A DNA stretch of 64,000 nt from Isoetes taiwanensis (GCA_021234155.1 JAJEKV010000004.1:18105310-18169309); one strand, 5' to 3'; shown: positions 10,370-23,236, counted from the stretch's first letter. Numbers and translations: made by a program. The notes: a model not told the origin generated them from the sequence alone.

Positions 10370-13300
10370 ATACTGGGGCTTCTATAGCGTGCTAGGCTTA
10401 TAGTTGGTCACCTCGCGTGGGTCGGGTATGGGTCTGACACCTCCTGTATCGCAGATCGTGTCCAAAGGACGTCCTGGGCTCGATATATGTGGTGAGCTGA
10501 TCTATGGATCTTGGGGGTTAAGTCGGATACGAACACGTGGGCGCCAGTGGTCGCCAGTGGTGCCACAATCCTCTAGCCACCCATGGAACCATTGTGCTTC
10601 AGGAGGGGATTCATTCTTATCTTGCCTCATCGGACTAGGGAGATACAACCTGGAGTAGTCTCATAGGGTGAATCCATGAGGTTACGTCTCCGGAAGGCTA
10701 CATTCACGCCATAGCATGTTTCATCCTATCTGCAAAGTGTGCACATAAGTGGCGGATGGAGTGGACTACCCTAGCCATTGTTCTATGCCAGCCAATGCCA
10801 ATGCCATAATTCCATCTATTGTTATCTAGAGGCTCTGATTGTCAGTTGACCCCCTTGAATATGAGCCCAGGTTAAAACCTTCATTTCTGATGCATTATGT
10901 ACATTGATATTATGTGATGTTGTCTTGTTGATGGATGGGCCACCCTTCGTGGTGGTATATTATTATGTATATTGTTGTTAGGTGTTAATATATATGTATG
11001 CTTCTGCTATATAGAAGGCGTGGGACGAATGACATCTCCATGCCCTTCACCCGGACACTTGCCCGTCACAAGTGGTCCGAGTCAGATGTAGGGCCTTTCC
11101 GTGGTGGTTGAGTTGCCATGGGAGGGGAATTTCCCGCATATATATGATGGGAGTATCATATAGGTTCAGGAAGCATCACAAAGAAGGAAGTTGACAGGTT
11201 TGATACATGAGAGGTTTTTTCTCTTCAAGAACATGGGTATATTATGTCTTAAATGGAGGATACTCATGCTTTCTTCATCTCTTTACAACAAAGGCTGTCA
11301 AAGAAGGCCTTGACTCCAATCAACATGTGCGAATACAACATATGCTTAATATAATATCTCTATATGACTACTTGATTTGGTAATGTTTTATAGCTTTGTT
11401 GTATCCTGGATCTTATTGCACCTCATTTTTATGCCAAGTTAATTTATGCTTTAAAAGCTCTTTCGTTTTTTCGATATTCTGTTGCCAGAGTCTTGTGCTG
11501 ACCCCAATCTTCATAAAGTTTGAGGTTCTCTCTTTATTGGAATTAGATGTCACATTTAACATCTTTATGTTGGTGATACAAGCATAATCCACCAGCCTTT
11601 ATATGATGGCATTCTCTTCTTCGTAAGCCTATCAATACAATAAAAGGACATCTTGAAAACCAGATGAAGGTCGAAATCAACACCGTTCTTCAGGTAATTA
11701 TTTGGTTCATAAGATAACTAATCTTGGATCACCATTGATCTAGAATTGCATTTCTAAGATAACTACTTTGGTCTGTGATAGTATCCAATTCGAAGAAGCT
11801 TGATATTTTTTCCAAACCACTTGGAGACCATAGTTAACACATTTTTTAAATGTCAGGAATGAAGGAATAGTCCTGAAGGATTTGGATTGAAAATGAAAGC
11901 CTTGAGATTGCAGGGGAAAGTGAAACCAGATTACATTCATGATGGATCTGACCTTGATGGGCTAACCATTGGTAGTTTTACGTTTCTTCTAAATGAAAGT
12001 CCCTTATTATCACTGGGAAGATATAAGTTACATTATATAAAGATCATTTTTCTGTTTGCAATATGCACTCAAAATAGGGTTCTGTTATGCAATTACAACA
12101 AATGTCTAACCATCATTTTCTTCTTTAAGGTGGTAATATGGCTCGGGTCGCCATGGTGGTGAGCTTAGTAAGTTGTGCTTTTAACTATGTTTACAAAGGT
12201 TAAGAAATGAGTATTGGTACCTCGTCATCACATAATTCTCAAAAGCGAGGCAAATCTAGTTTAGATTATTGCACAACTGAGAAGTTGGGACATTGCCTTC
12301 ATAAATGGTCCGCGCACTTCTCCCCCCCCTCCTACCTCCCTCCCTCCATTGTTGATGCTTCTAAACGGGTAAATAAGGAAGGAAAAAAAGATATATTTTA
12401 CTAATGTTTGGGATGATTCAACTTAGTTTCCATGAAGGATTATTGAAAGACCGTAAAACATTCAACTCTGACATACAGAAGCTTTCTTGCCTGATTTGCC
12501 TGCTAAATCTTGTAGCTTAAAATCATTAATTGCTTAAAGATCGAGTTAGGGTGATTTGAAGCTTCAAAGCCTATATCCAACACTTCAAAGACCCAAAAAA
12601 GGAATACTTGATTTTTGTCATTGGAAAAGATTCAACAAATCGTAGATGTTTTCCTCAGAATTTGATGGTCAAAAGCAGGCTGGAAAAATCAAAATTTGTT
12701 AAAATCTGGTAAGCTAAAAACACATTCTAAATAAACATGCTGCAAATCCAAAAGTAGGCACAGATACATATGTCAAAGCAAAAAATCTCAAGCCAAAATG
12801 CGAATCCAAAGATCTCAAGCCAAAATATATGTCCTAAGATTTCAAGGCATAGAAAGTGGATCGCCAAAAGTTAACGCGGGATAAGCTCATAAGAAGAAAC
12901 GATATAAATGGAAAAGGGGCTCGATGTTGAATGAAGCAGAGGAATTGGACGCCTAATTTTTTGTTAAAGCTTATCCTATATTATAAAGTTTTATTGTAAG
13001 TGTTGGACCCAGCCCTAAATCGAACGGCTACGATTGAATAAGCAGATCTAACGGACGAATTTCGCTTTCATTTCTAGATCTCGATCTAACCCTAAAATTT
13101 TTGTTGTTGAATAGAAGGAAAGGAACGTGTTTATTCGTGGGTTCGGATTTATCTTACCATATTCTTCAGATCAACAATATGCGTTCCTGCTGAGCTAACA
13201 GGTCTACCGTGGCTTGGTTCCGGCCATTGCAATACATTTTTGCCTCATTAGAAATGGCATACCTGTATTTTCAGCTGGTGGAATCCAAATTCGTAGATCT

Positions 13301-13790
13301 GCATAAATGTAAAGACCAGTTCAACAAATCTACTGGCCCAGGTTATTTCTATGCTTTTGTTCTTCGGATCAATTTCATCTCGTCTTCTTACTTATATTTC
13401 AGTTCTTAGTAACTCAATTTGCTCAGTAGAATAAATTCCTTATTTTCTCATTCGTATTTGGGCAGGGTTTTTTATTCTTCGGGATGCTGAGTTGTCATGC
13501 TAGGACGGCTACAGATTATAGAACCTGCTACATGTTTGCCCTCCTTGATACCAACTAGATGCGCTAGGACGGTCGGATCTGCACTTTAGATTGAGGGTAC
13601 TAGAGCGAGGTAAGAACTTGGATTCCTTGCAATTTTTTATAACACAACCATTCAAAATTTTTATTTTTTATCTTCACGACGCTGCTGCTTGAATGCGTTC
13701 CAGAATCATTGCTATTCAGCATTGGCTTTAATTTGTTGGCTTCGAATCTTGCTGCAATCTTACAGGTAAGCCAACAGCTTATATTTCACC
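10370..13790. other. Unassigned region between rDNA fragment and LINE
   Basis: From 10370 to about 11110 the sequence is unusually GC-rich for this window and has an LTR-like feel, but I cannot name it. From 11200 to 13790 there are only short frames. A possible exon-like piece ends with CTTCAG and GTAATT near 11694. No family is recognisable. The 5' leader of the LINE may begin in the last few hundred bases. Confidence 0.4.
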
Positions 13791-14149
13791 CCACTCTGTT
13801 TCATGTTCTTTGACAATAGTATCTCGAATTTTGCTGCACTTTTAGGATCTAAGGTGGCTATGGCAAAGCAGGGGCAAAGTTTGGAACAACGGTGGAGTAT
13901 GGAGGCTAGGGTCCCGCTCTACACATTCTATTCTTCAGGTGAATTTGAGTACTGGCACTTTTACCTCCTTTGGGTACAACATTGTGATGGCACAACCTAC
14001 AGGCTAGGGTTTTGGCGCTGCTTCAGTATGCGATATCTCCCTCTTTGGATGTCCGTTTCGTGCGATTCTTGGTGCGTTGGAAAGCTGCGCAGTGAGCTTT
14101 CCAACGGTGTACGGCATCAGGTAGTTTTCTTGCAGCTTCAGTCCCAGAA

Positions 14150-15709
14150 TTGGGATCATCCATTTCGGCCTCCATGGTCACCACCGTCGGTATGCATTCT
14201 TGCTCGCAATTCTCTGCCTCTTTGGCCTCTCCAGTGCTACCTCCTAATTCTCGTTTCAATCCACTTGCATATGCCCCTGCCTCTATGGATTTGCAATTTT
14301 CCCCTCTCTCTATGGCATGTACTTCTTCTGCTTCTACCTCTCTACCTCCTCCCTCTGCCCCTGCCCCAACTACTTCGTCTCTTGCTCCCCCATCCTCTTA
14401 TCGTCTCCTACTCTTCCCTCAGCTCCCTGGTCTGCTCCTAACACTGTTGCTCGAGTCTCCCAAATGCATGATATCTGGTGTGCGGTCTGCTCGTGTTGCT
14501 GCTGTGGTGTCCCTTATGATGGAGAATAACAAAAGAGAGGTGTCTGAATCTATGAAAGATCTGCAGGGTCTTGAAGATCGAATGGATGTTCCACTGCCTC
14601 CTGATAACATGTTCTATGAAGCAGAGGTGTGTTCTAGCGCCTTCACTCAGGCTGGTGTCTCGGTTGTGAAGATAGATCATAGCATCCACTTGCAAAGTCT
14701 ACACAATCTAATGTCCCATGCGGTGGTATGTCATTTCACTGATCAGTTCCTTGATCTCAAGAGGATGGGATTTTGGTTGAAGCATCATCTGCAAAAGTTG
14801 GGATTGCCTCCGCATGAGTCCTTGAAAGTTTTGGATAGGCGAAACAACTATTTCTTAGTGATGTTTGGGTCGCCTTTTGCTGTTGATAAACTAGTGGAGC
14901 GTGGAGTGGATCCTTTGTGGGGGCATTATCTCTTGTATCAGGTATACACTCCTGGATTTCTTTCTAATAAGTTTGGTGCACGTCGTATGCCCTGTTGATT
15001 TGCATTGGAGGACTTTCCAATTGAGTTGCAAGTTCCAGACTTCTTGGTCTCCATTGCCAATGGATTAGGATTGCACCTTGCTCATTTCATTGCCAATGGT
15101 CCTCGTATTTGTGTTTTCCTTCCTGCTGAGGCTTCCCTCCCAAAGTTTGTGGTTGTTAAAAGTGGTCCACTCTTTTTCAAATACAAATTATCTTTGCTTA
15201 ACGGCCTAGAGCTTGCCAATATGTTTCCTGATGTTGAGGCCTTCTCTACCTATCGTGTCCGGAAACCCTCCATTCCCATCCCTCTTCCTACTTATGTTTC
15301 CCCTACTTCTTCTTCCCCTGCTGCCATCCCTACTCCAACGGCTCCTTCACCTGTCCTTGCTATCACCCCTTCTTCGTCTTCTGCCCTAGCCATTGGCACA
15401 CTCCCCGCAGCCCATAATTGTCTTTCTTTTGACCAGCAAGAGAGGCTGGACATGATCGCATGCAAGCAAGAGCGCATTGAAGAAGAATGGTCCATTGCTC
15501 ACATGAAAAAAGCTGCTCGGAGGAGGAATAGCTTTGCACTACAGCCCTCTGCATCTGCTTCTCCTAACCCTGTCGAACCACCACTCCTCACCACTGTTAC
15601 TACCCGTTCAATAACATCGCAGCCACATTGGGCTTATCAAGTGGATGCTGAGTCTCATATACATGTTGATATGGACTTAAAGCATCTTCCACATCCACCT
15701 GATCAATGA
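14150..15709 (+). pseudogene. LINE ORF1, gag-like RNA-binding protein, split by one TGA
   Basis: ORF1 proteins of plant LINEs coat element RNA. The frame 14150-14998 stops at TGA after RRMPC and continues in the same frame with FALEDFPIELQVPDF up to 15709. In the related element at the right end of this window the same position reads MPCWF, so the TGA replaces a TGG tryptophan codon. The first part contains FWLKHHLQKLGLPP and WGHYLLYQVYTPGF; the second contains FIANGPRICVFLP and FKYKLSLLNGLELANMFPD, which fit the DUF4283-like part of plant LINE ORF1. A proline/serine/threonine-rich linker follows, then a basic KKAARRR patch near the C-terminus. The start codon is uncertain. The final TGA overlaps the ORF2 ATG. 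Confidence 0.8.
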
Positions 15710-18700
15710 AGTTAATCTCCTGGAATGTGCGGGGGGTTGTCTCCTCCCCTACTAAAAGGAGTAGGTTGTCCATGGCCCTGGCTAGGTGGGACTCAGACTT
15801 CATATGTTTGCAAGAGCATAAACGCAAGAAAGAGGATGCCTACAAAGTTGCTACAGTAATCAATAGGCAGTATATTGTTCTTGTGGCAGCCTCAGATTCG
15901 GCAAAGGCTGGTGTCCTTATAGCATGGAGGAGGAATATTGCAGTGTCATTTACTCAGGTTGATAGATTTGGCCGGTGGATCATAATCAAGTGGTTTGATA
16001 AGGGGCAAGAATGGGGATTCGTTAATGTATATGCACATAATCAATCACATCAGAGAGGCGCATTGTGGGCTTCTTTGCGATCCAAATTACTGAGGTTAGG
16101 CTCCCCTATTGCATGGATCATGGTGGATGATTTTAACATGGTTGAGCTTGAGCAAGACAGATGTGGCAGAGGTGCAGAGATAGTGCAGGGCTTTGAATGG
16201 GAGCAATGGCACTGCTTAATGCAAGATTGTGACTTCATAGAAGTTGAAGGTCCTTCAAGTTTTACTTGGTGTAATGGCTAGTTAGGTGGTGATAGAGCAT
16301 ATGCAAGACATGATAGAGGCTACTATAATGCTTTGGTAGCAACTCTGTTGCATGCTTTTCATCGTGATAACATGTTGAATACTGCGATTTCTGACCATAA
16401 TCCACAGTATTTCTCTTGGTCTCATGCTCGCATGCTGCATCAAGCTGAATACATTTTCCTTGAAGGATGAGGAATTTCTGGCAGGATGTAGATAGGCATG
16501 GTTCACTTCTTTCTCTCGGCGCAGGGGCATGGCAGGTATTGCTGATGCTCTCGCTGCTGTGAAGTCTTTTGCTAAAGGTTGGGGTCGTGAGCAGGCTTCT
16601 GCTAACCGGGGCCTTCTGTTGGCTCTTTATCAACAACTTGAGGCATGCAGGTCAGTTGCTCCGTCAGATGGTCATGTGGAGAAGCAAATTTTGTGTAGCA
16701 TTAGGCAGATGGAGTCTGAACAGGTGCACTTTGCTCGCATTAAAGCTGGGTTGCAATGGTTCAAGGAGGGAGACCGGTGCACAGGTTTTTTCTTCAGAGC
16801 TGCCAAAATAAGACGGCTAGCTGCATCTCTTCAGTCTCTACAGATTCAGGATGGGCTTGTTGTTTCAGATCCAATTGAGCTTAGAGGCTTTTTGCACAAT
16901 CACTTTTCTGCTTTCTTCTTTGCTCGGCATCTTCCCTTTTAGTCAGATTTTCAAGAGGCTTTGCTTGCTAAGATTCATCCTATAGTCACCAATGAGCAAA
17001 GGGCCGCTTTAGAGGCTGAGATCAGCCAGAATGATTTAGCTGAGGCCATATTTTCTCTCAAGAGGGGCAAGTGTTCGGGTCTTGATGGCATTCCGGTGGA
17101 ATTTTTCCAGGAGTATTGGGATTGGCTCGGTGCAGATGTGTATGATGCCTTTCGGGATTTTAAAAGACAGAGGCACCTAGACAAAATCCTCAACTCTGGT
17201 TGTATCTCCCTTATTCCAAAATGTAAGGATCCCTCTTCCATTTCAGACTGGCACCCCATTACCTTGTTGTCCTCAGTGTACAAGATCTTTGCTAAAGCTT
17301 TTGCTCAGAAGCTTTGTGGCGTGCTTACTGAGTCCATCTCTTCCACACAGTCAGGTTTCTTGCCTCGCTGGTGTATCTTAAATAATGTGGCAGCAGAATA
17401 TGAGGGTCTCTATTGGGCTAGAATGCATGGTTATCCCATTATATACTTGAAGCTGGACTTTGCAAAAGCATATGACAATGTTGACTGGAGTTTCTTGGAG
17501 CAATGCCTCCTACGTCTTGGTTTTGGTGCCCAGTTCGCAATAGACATTATGAAACTTCATTATTCTGCTCATTCTTCAGTTCTTTTTCAAGGGGAAGCAT
17601 CGACATTTTTCCAAGTGGGACGTGGCATTCGCTAGGGCTGTCCTTTGGCACCACTGCTTTTTACAATTGTGGCAGAGATTCTTTCTCAGGTATTCTCTCT
17701 TGCAGTACAGGAAGGCATCTTACATGGTCTTCCCATGAATAATGGTTCACAGAAGATTTGTAATCAGTATGCAGATGACACTTTCTTATTCTTAATGGCT
17801 GATGAGCAGAATTTGCAGAATGCCATTTCCTTGTTGGACAGTTTCTCTTTGGCTTCTGGTATCTTTGTGGGATGGCAAAAGTGTACTGCCCTGTGGTCCC
17901 TAGACTCTCCAGTGCCATCTTCTGTGGTTGCATTTCCATGGAAGGTTCTTCCTCATGGGAAGGCAACTAGGCTTCTGGGCATTCCAGCTGGTATACACCT
18001 CACATCTGGAGATGCATGGGATGTTATTATTAAGGGGTTGGAAAGGCATTTATTCTGGTGGTCCACGGCTAAATTATCCATGGCTGGTCGCGTAACTGTG
18101 GCAAAGTCAGTTTTGAGTAGTACACATGTCTATATGGCATCCATCTTGCTGGCACCGCAGACAAAGATGCAGCTCATTGTTCGTACTGTCAAGAACTTTA
18201 TCTGGGGTGGCACTGAAGAAGAAGCTGATGTTAAAATTAGTTGGGCAAAATGCATTATGCCTAAACTTTGTGGGGGGCTTGGGATGATTCACTTTCTTCT
18301 CCAGAGCAAGATGCTGATTTCTAGGTTCATATGGCGAATTCTAAATAATGCTGATAATTCCCCAAGGCTGTGTCTTATTCACCAGTCTTTACAGATGTGC
18401 ATTTCCTTTGGCTCTCCATCCATTAAGCCACTCCCATGGGCATTAGTCTATCCACTTTCTCCATATCCTAATGTCTCTCCTTTCCTCAAGGGGTTGCTAG
18501 CTGCTTGGGAGACTGTGCACACTTTGTTTCAGTTCCATCTGATGGCCCACATAGATCCTACAGCCAGTTGCTGGTGGATCCATTTGGGTGACGGCCAGGC
18601 GGATTGTCCCCTGGTCTCTTCTGTCCATCCATTGATGCAGCATCAATGGCGAGCAGTGGATGTGCTCATAGTATCTACATGGTATAATGAGACAAGATTG

Positions 18701-19417
18701 TTGACATGGAATGAGTTCAGATTGAAGTTCCTCCTCCTTCATTAGGACCGTGGCATTTGAGAAAAAGTAGCTGCTATTCTTCATCCACATCCACAAGGCG
18801 TGGCTCCCCAGCTCTGGGTGGTTCATGGCAGTGTTAAGGAGGAGCACCTGGTGCACTCGATGTATGTGGTCCTGCTTCATCATGAAGTGTTGCCTCCATC
18901 GCCAAAGTGGCCTTTAGTTATCCCTGAGCCTCATTAGAAAGCAGTCTGGCGATGGGTGTGGGATAAATTGCTCCATCCTAAGTTATCTATCTTGTGGTGG
19001 CAGATTATTCATAGATGCATGCGGGTAAACACTGTTGTTCATAGATTTCGTCCAGAAGTCTCTGTGATCTGCCCTCTTTGCATGCAGAGGAATGAGACAA
19101 TTGAGCACTGCTTTTTCTTGTGTCACCATGTTCGACTTGCTTGGCAGTGGCTTTTGAGCCTTTTCCATTGTGACTTGAATAGTCAGCAGGTCCGATTGTC
19201 AGTCTATCCTAGTTCTTGGAACAGGTTGGCAAATTGGGCTTTCCATTTAGCATCTGCTTGGATCATCTGGTCCATCTGGAAGAGACGAAATCTCCGCATC
19301 TTCAAGGGACATGTCTTTTCAGATACGCAAGTGCTTAGCGATGCTCGTAATCGCATTGTAAAGGCGTACAAGTGTTCTTCCTTAAAGGATGGCGTCAAGA
19401 GTGTCATTAGGGAGTGA
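15706..19417 (+). pseudogene. LINE ORF2: AP endonuclease, reverse transcriptase, zinc-binding domain
   Basis: ORF2 nicks target DNA and reverse-transcribes LINE RNA. The endonuclease (15706-16281) begins MKLISWNVRG, keeps FICLQEHK and NVYAHN, and has DDFN where GDFN is usual. The ISDHNP motif lies at about 16384 after a stop. RT occupies about 16961-18745, with GKCSGLDGIPVEFFQ, YLKLDFAKAYDNVDWSF and the catalytic QYADDTFLFL near 17768. A TAG falls inside the conserved GIR-x-GCPLAPLLF block near 17633. The zf-RVT region at 18950-19417 has KLSILWWQIIHRCM and a CPLC-x-H type cluster. Stops near 16280, 16470, 16940, 17633 and 18743 make it non-functional. The ATG overlaps the ORF1 stop as ATGA. 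Confidence 0.9.
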
Positions 19418-20726
19418 TATCTTCAGATTCAGGCTTACTCATAGCAAACAGTTGTGCTCGTGGTGATATGTATTCTCTGCTTTTCTGTGTTATATATGTG
19501 GTAGGTAGTGTTGCTCTAGTGGACATCTTCTCCACTGGGTTTTGAGTCCCCCATGTAATCTTTGTATTCTTTTGAGTAATAAAGGTCCACGTTCATAAGA
19601 AAGAAAAAAAAAATTCAATTCTCTTTATTAGATCTACGTGGTTTAATATCCCAGAACTCTATTGGAACAATATTGTGGCAGTTATTGTGCGCAAAGCATG
19701 GAATAAGTTCAACACTGAGTTACCTTAGCATAAGGAAGTTGAGCTTCTTTAGTTGTTCAAGTGAGAGGCTAATTTTCGTTTAGGGTAGCTGGCATTTTTT
19801 CCACAAGCTACCCGCCTTCCTCCATGAACATTTGATTCATAGCCTGCTTTCATTGACTTCTTATTTTTTGTATTATCTACAACTTCTTTCTGCAGATTTA
19901 TTTAGTCAACTTTAGAGAATCTTAGCTGGAATTTTTATTATCCTTGCATGTTGAATATGCTCAAGCATTGCCTTTGGCTAGCAGAGAAACATATTGAGCA
20001 TTGCTATGAAGGCTTTTGTAAAGTCCATATGTTTGCATATGGACTTCAGTTATATACGGGCAAGGGTGGACGTGTGGCCAACATGGTTGCAGAAATAGGA
20101 AGGTTACAAGTATGCAGCTTTTCCTTGGATTTGAATTTTTTGTGCATCTCTTAATGTGGATATATTTAGGCTACCCAGCATCGGAATTGCCATAGCCGGC
20201 TTATGATTTTGTATTGTTCTTTTGGTTCTAGATTGAACTATGTTTATCTCATTCTAAGTTAAATGCTTTTGACCAGATAACTTATGCCTATGTAAAACGT
20301 AGGGTCTGCTTGCATTAATTTAATATGTTTTTGAAGCAAGAGAAAATGAGATATAGAAGGAAGCCAGATTAAATTCTAGGTTCTATGGAATCCTTAACAT
20401 ACAGGTGCCAGATGATTGTGGTACAAAGTTAACATTCAAGTAAGATTCTCTTTCAATTCTCTGTTGGTTCCATTTTTGTCCATGTAAGCTAGGTTCTCAT
20501 CTTATGAGCTGCTATTCTTAAGGAGCAATCTTGAATCAAAAAGTTTGTGCAATTGCAGAGAATGAAAATGGTGCAAATATTAGTTTAGCTTAAAGCCGAC
20601 AGCTGATATATTAGGGATGCGGCTGCTGTGCCCGGAGATGCAGCAAAACAGAGACATAGGGCAGTATTGAAGACTTTGCAGCTTGGGACTCTGTTTAGAA
20701 TGTCACATATTCAATCTCTTCAATAA

Positions 20727-20945
20727 ACAGGTTATTGAGGCCATGTAAGATGCTAATCTCAATCCATCTCTAGAAATGAACACGACCCTGGTTAAATATC
20801 TCTATGTGGCAGGAATATATAGAAATTGTAGCCAGTCACATAAAAAGTATCTCTTTGATGTCAGAGTCTCAAAAGTTATGATAAAAGCCATGAATAAAGC
20901 TGGTCTACATAAGCAGAAACTGGATTTCAAGACAGTTGCTTGTTA
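20727..20945 (+). pseudogene. Possible P-class PPR relic
   Basis: One frame reads VIEAM, a stop, then NPSLEMNTTLVKYLYVAGIY and later SKVMIKAMNKAGLHKQKLDF. The spacing of TTLVKYL-x-AG-x-Y and IKAMNKAGL resembles successive PPR motifs, which bind organellar RNA. It contains a stop, is only about 70 codons long and has no second clear block, so this is a weak call. Coincidence is quite possible. Confidence 0.25.
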
Positions 20946-21873
20946 ACAAGCTATGTCTAGGGTCTTTTGATGCTGAGTAGAAACAAGATTTACATTGAAT
21001 ACACTTCAAGTTCTGTAAAACTTTATATTACCTTGCATGTGTTTCCAAGGTTCAGAATAAAAGCACATGTGGACATATGATTGCTGTCTGGATATGTATT
21101 GGCAAGCAAAATGTGGGCGCTTGAGGGCGGGCTTGAGGGCAACACACAATGTATTTGCCAATTTGCTAAATCAAGATGTGGTTATCCAATATTTTAATAT
21201 GAATAGCCATTGGTATTTTACTGCATTTCTTTTTAGAGGCAGTAAGTCTACTTTGAGCTACATTTGAATTGAACCCAATATTTGTGGGTAGGTCACTATA
21301 TTTCAAATAATGACAAAACTCTTAACGTTGCACCTAATATGTTCCACTATGCCTAATATGTTCCACTACGATTGTTTAATCAATCTTTTTAGAAGCAGTA
21401 AGTATACTTCAAGCTACATTTGAATTGAATCCAATATTTGTGGGTGCATTGCCCTGTTCCAAAAGTGTGATTTTACCTCTAAAATGTCAATCCCCTTAAG
21501 AACTATATACACTATAGCATTGAATTGTTAAGAAATTATGGTGGATTTCATTTTCAACGATATGTTAAATTGTTTAAAGATCACACATTATGTTAAAGCA
21601 TGCTGAATAATAAGAAAGACTTCAAATTCATGTAATAAAGCTAGCATTACATGGAATATTATGCGAAAAACGATGGTAACACCAGTGAACATATAGGGGT
21701 TGCCATCATAATGGCACCTGCCAAAGTTGGAGAAGGCCAAAGTTGGAGAAGGCCAAAATCTCCTTCGCTGAATAAGCTTAGGAAATAAGTTAGACATAAA
21801 TTGAAGATAACATAATATATGAACAAGTTCCGGTGGATTGTACAAGTTTTTAACATTTATAAGTTACTAAATT

Positions 21874-21893
21874 ATGCCCAGCAACGCTGGGCA
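21874..21893. repeat. GC hairpin, second copy
   Basis: Perfect arms GCCCAGC and GCTGGGC with loop AAC, preceded by TTATG. It matches the structure near 5109-5125. Confidence 0.75.
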
Positions 21894-22125
21894 TCGTAGT
21901 AACTAGTCTATGTTTTAAGGTTGTCTATTTCTTTTCATATAGCAAACTTGAAATCCTGGTCTTTGCCTCGCCTTCTCGCCATCTTGCCGTCTTGGCACCT
22001 GCAAACATGAAGATGTAGCTCCAGCAAGTGGTCGCATCAACCTAAGCCCTACAACATAGAACAAGCCGATCTGTTCCACTTCGGCCCCATAGCACAAATC
22101 AAGCCGGTTCCTATTCCTGAGATTA

Positions 22126-22380
22126 GCAGATCACTATTCCTGAAACCATAGACCATACCCCCAAATTGAATAGCTTATCATTAAAAAGAAAAAAAAAACA
22201 TAGATTCAACAGAAAAATAAACACGCTAATTTGCTGGTTGCATTGGTTAAAGCTTATTGAGATATCAAATTCTTTTGATAGAGGTTCGAGTCTCCGTATC
22301 TCAAATTCTAAAATGTTAGGTGAACTCATATAGAGATGAGTCCCAGTATTGTATATTCCAAAACCTTAGGAGACCAGGGT
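22126..22380 (+). mobile_element. SINE-like unit A with preceding tail
   Basis: Bases 22126-22198 match the 3' end of a unit (ACCATAGACCATACCCCCAA, ending in an A-rich run). A new unit head starts at 22199. An A-box-like sequence TGGTTGCATTGGTTAAAGC lies at 22235-22253 and a B-box-like GAGGTTCGAGTCTCC at 22281-22295. This is the spacing of a tRNA-type RNA polymerase III promoter. The body stops matching after AGGAGACC, so the copy is 3' truncated. Confidence 0.6.
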
Positions 22381-22948
22381 ATTTTTTAATCTCCCTACAT
22401 ATTTGAAGGGGCATAAAATATTGGCCACTACTTATCTTGGAGAAATTGCTAATCGTAGTTTGGTCTGGCCATTTTTCCAATTGTTATGCCAGGAGGTTGT
22501 AACTTAACTGGCAAAACCATGGAACTAATTTTTTTTAAAAAAAATAAAATTGGCCACATCCATACATCTAGTATGTAAAGTTGGTATGTCTGTCTATGAT
22601 GCTCTATATAGTTATCAGAAACAAATGCATGCTATGCTTCTCGTAGTATAGATCAATTAATACATTGTCTGTAGACAGAAGCATAAATGGTTTTGGTAGG
22701 ATGAATCTCACCAGAAACCATTTGGAAACTAACCTTGATTTGATTTGGGAAGATGAAGAGCAAATTCGGGCAGGATGATGAAGAGCATATTTGGGATGCA
22801 AATTGCAAATCGAATAAAAAAGATTGAACCAAACTATCAGAAGGAAAAATATTGTATTATTATAAAGACCATTAGACCTCTAGGCTTAGACTCGAAACAC
22901 ATTTTAGAGCTCCCTAAATGGCAATCTTATGTCCCTACTCGTGGCTAA
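22381..22948. other. Unassigned DNA before the microsatellite
   Basis: No gene or clear element is seen in this AT-rich stretch. Confidence 0.5.
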
Positions 22949-23101
22949 TATAGAATAGAATAGAATAGAATAGAATAGAATAGAATAGAATAGAATAGAA
23001 TAGAATAGAATAGAATAGAATAGAATAGAATAGAATAGAATAGAATAGAATAGAATAGAATAGAATAGAATAGAATAGAATAGAATAGAATAGAATAGAA
23101 T
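22949..23101 (+). repeat. (TAGAA)n microsatellite, about 30 units
   Basis: A perfect pentanucleotide array. Because five is not a multiple of three, it gives open frames on the minus strand of repeated FYSIL; these are not genes. It is preceded by GTGGCTAATATAG, a phrase that also occurs at about 23429-23442. Confidence 0.98.
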
Positions 23102-23163
23102 ATGATTTTATCGTCCACGGAGACCAACTGGCCTATGGAATCCAAGTACAAAGAAAGAGCAGC

Positions 23164-23236
23164 AGGCGTATTACTACCAGGATTAAAAAACCCCGCCCCG
23201 AAGGGTTTTCGGGGGAAAAACCTTAGTAGCAATAAG
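23164..23236 (+). repeat. Dispersed hairpin motif, copy 1
   Basis: TTACTACCAGGATTAAAAAA is followed by CCCCGCCCCGAAGGGTTTTC and ends in AAAAACCTTAGTAGCAAT. The ends can pair (ATTACTAC with GTAGCAAT). Similar sequences lie near 49835-49915 and 62044-62108, and a weaker one near 60794-60858. Confidence 0.6.

Larger units (their letters stand above)
13800..19613 (+). mobile_element. L1-type LINE retrotransposon, near complete but inactivated
   Basis: The order is ORF1 (gag-like), ORF2 with endonuclease, RT and a C-terminal zinc-binding domain, then a 3' UTR with AGTAATAAAGG near 19575 and an A-rich tail at about 19600-19613. This is the layout of plant L1-clade LINEs, which copy themselves by target-primed reverse transcription. 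ORF1 has an in-frame TGA, and ORF2 has several stops and frame changes. The 5' end is not defined; I placed it near the first frame that reads into ORF1. I could not confirm a target-site duplication. Confidence 0.9.
19614..22125. other. Unassigned DNA with minor repeats
   Basis: No intact gene is seen. A possible PPR relic is listed separately at about 20730-20945. Direct repeats of about 55 bases (GCAGTAAGT..CTACATTTGAATTGAA) lie at about 21238-21290 and 21395-21447. A second copy of the GCCCAGC-AAC-GCTGGGC hairpin lies near 21877. Confidence 0.45.

Noticed and set aside
14023-15827. Antisense frames opposite the LINE ORFs
   Set aside because: They are shadows of ORF1 and ORF2 coding sequence; the sense frames carry the conserved motifs.
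22231-22295. A functional tRNA gene
   Set aside because: A and B boxes are present, but no acceptor stem or anticodon arm can be formed, and the sequence is repeated with A-rich tails, which fits a SINE-like element better.
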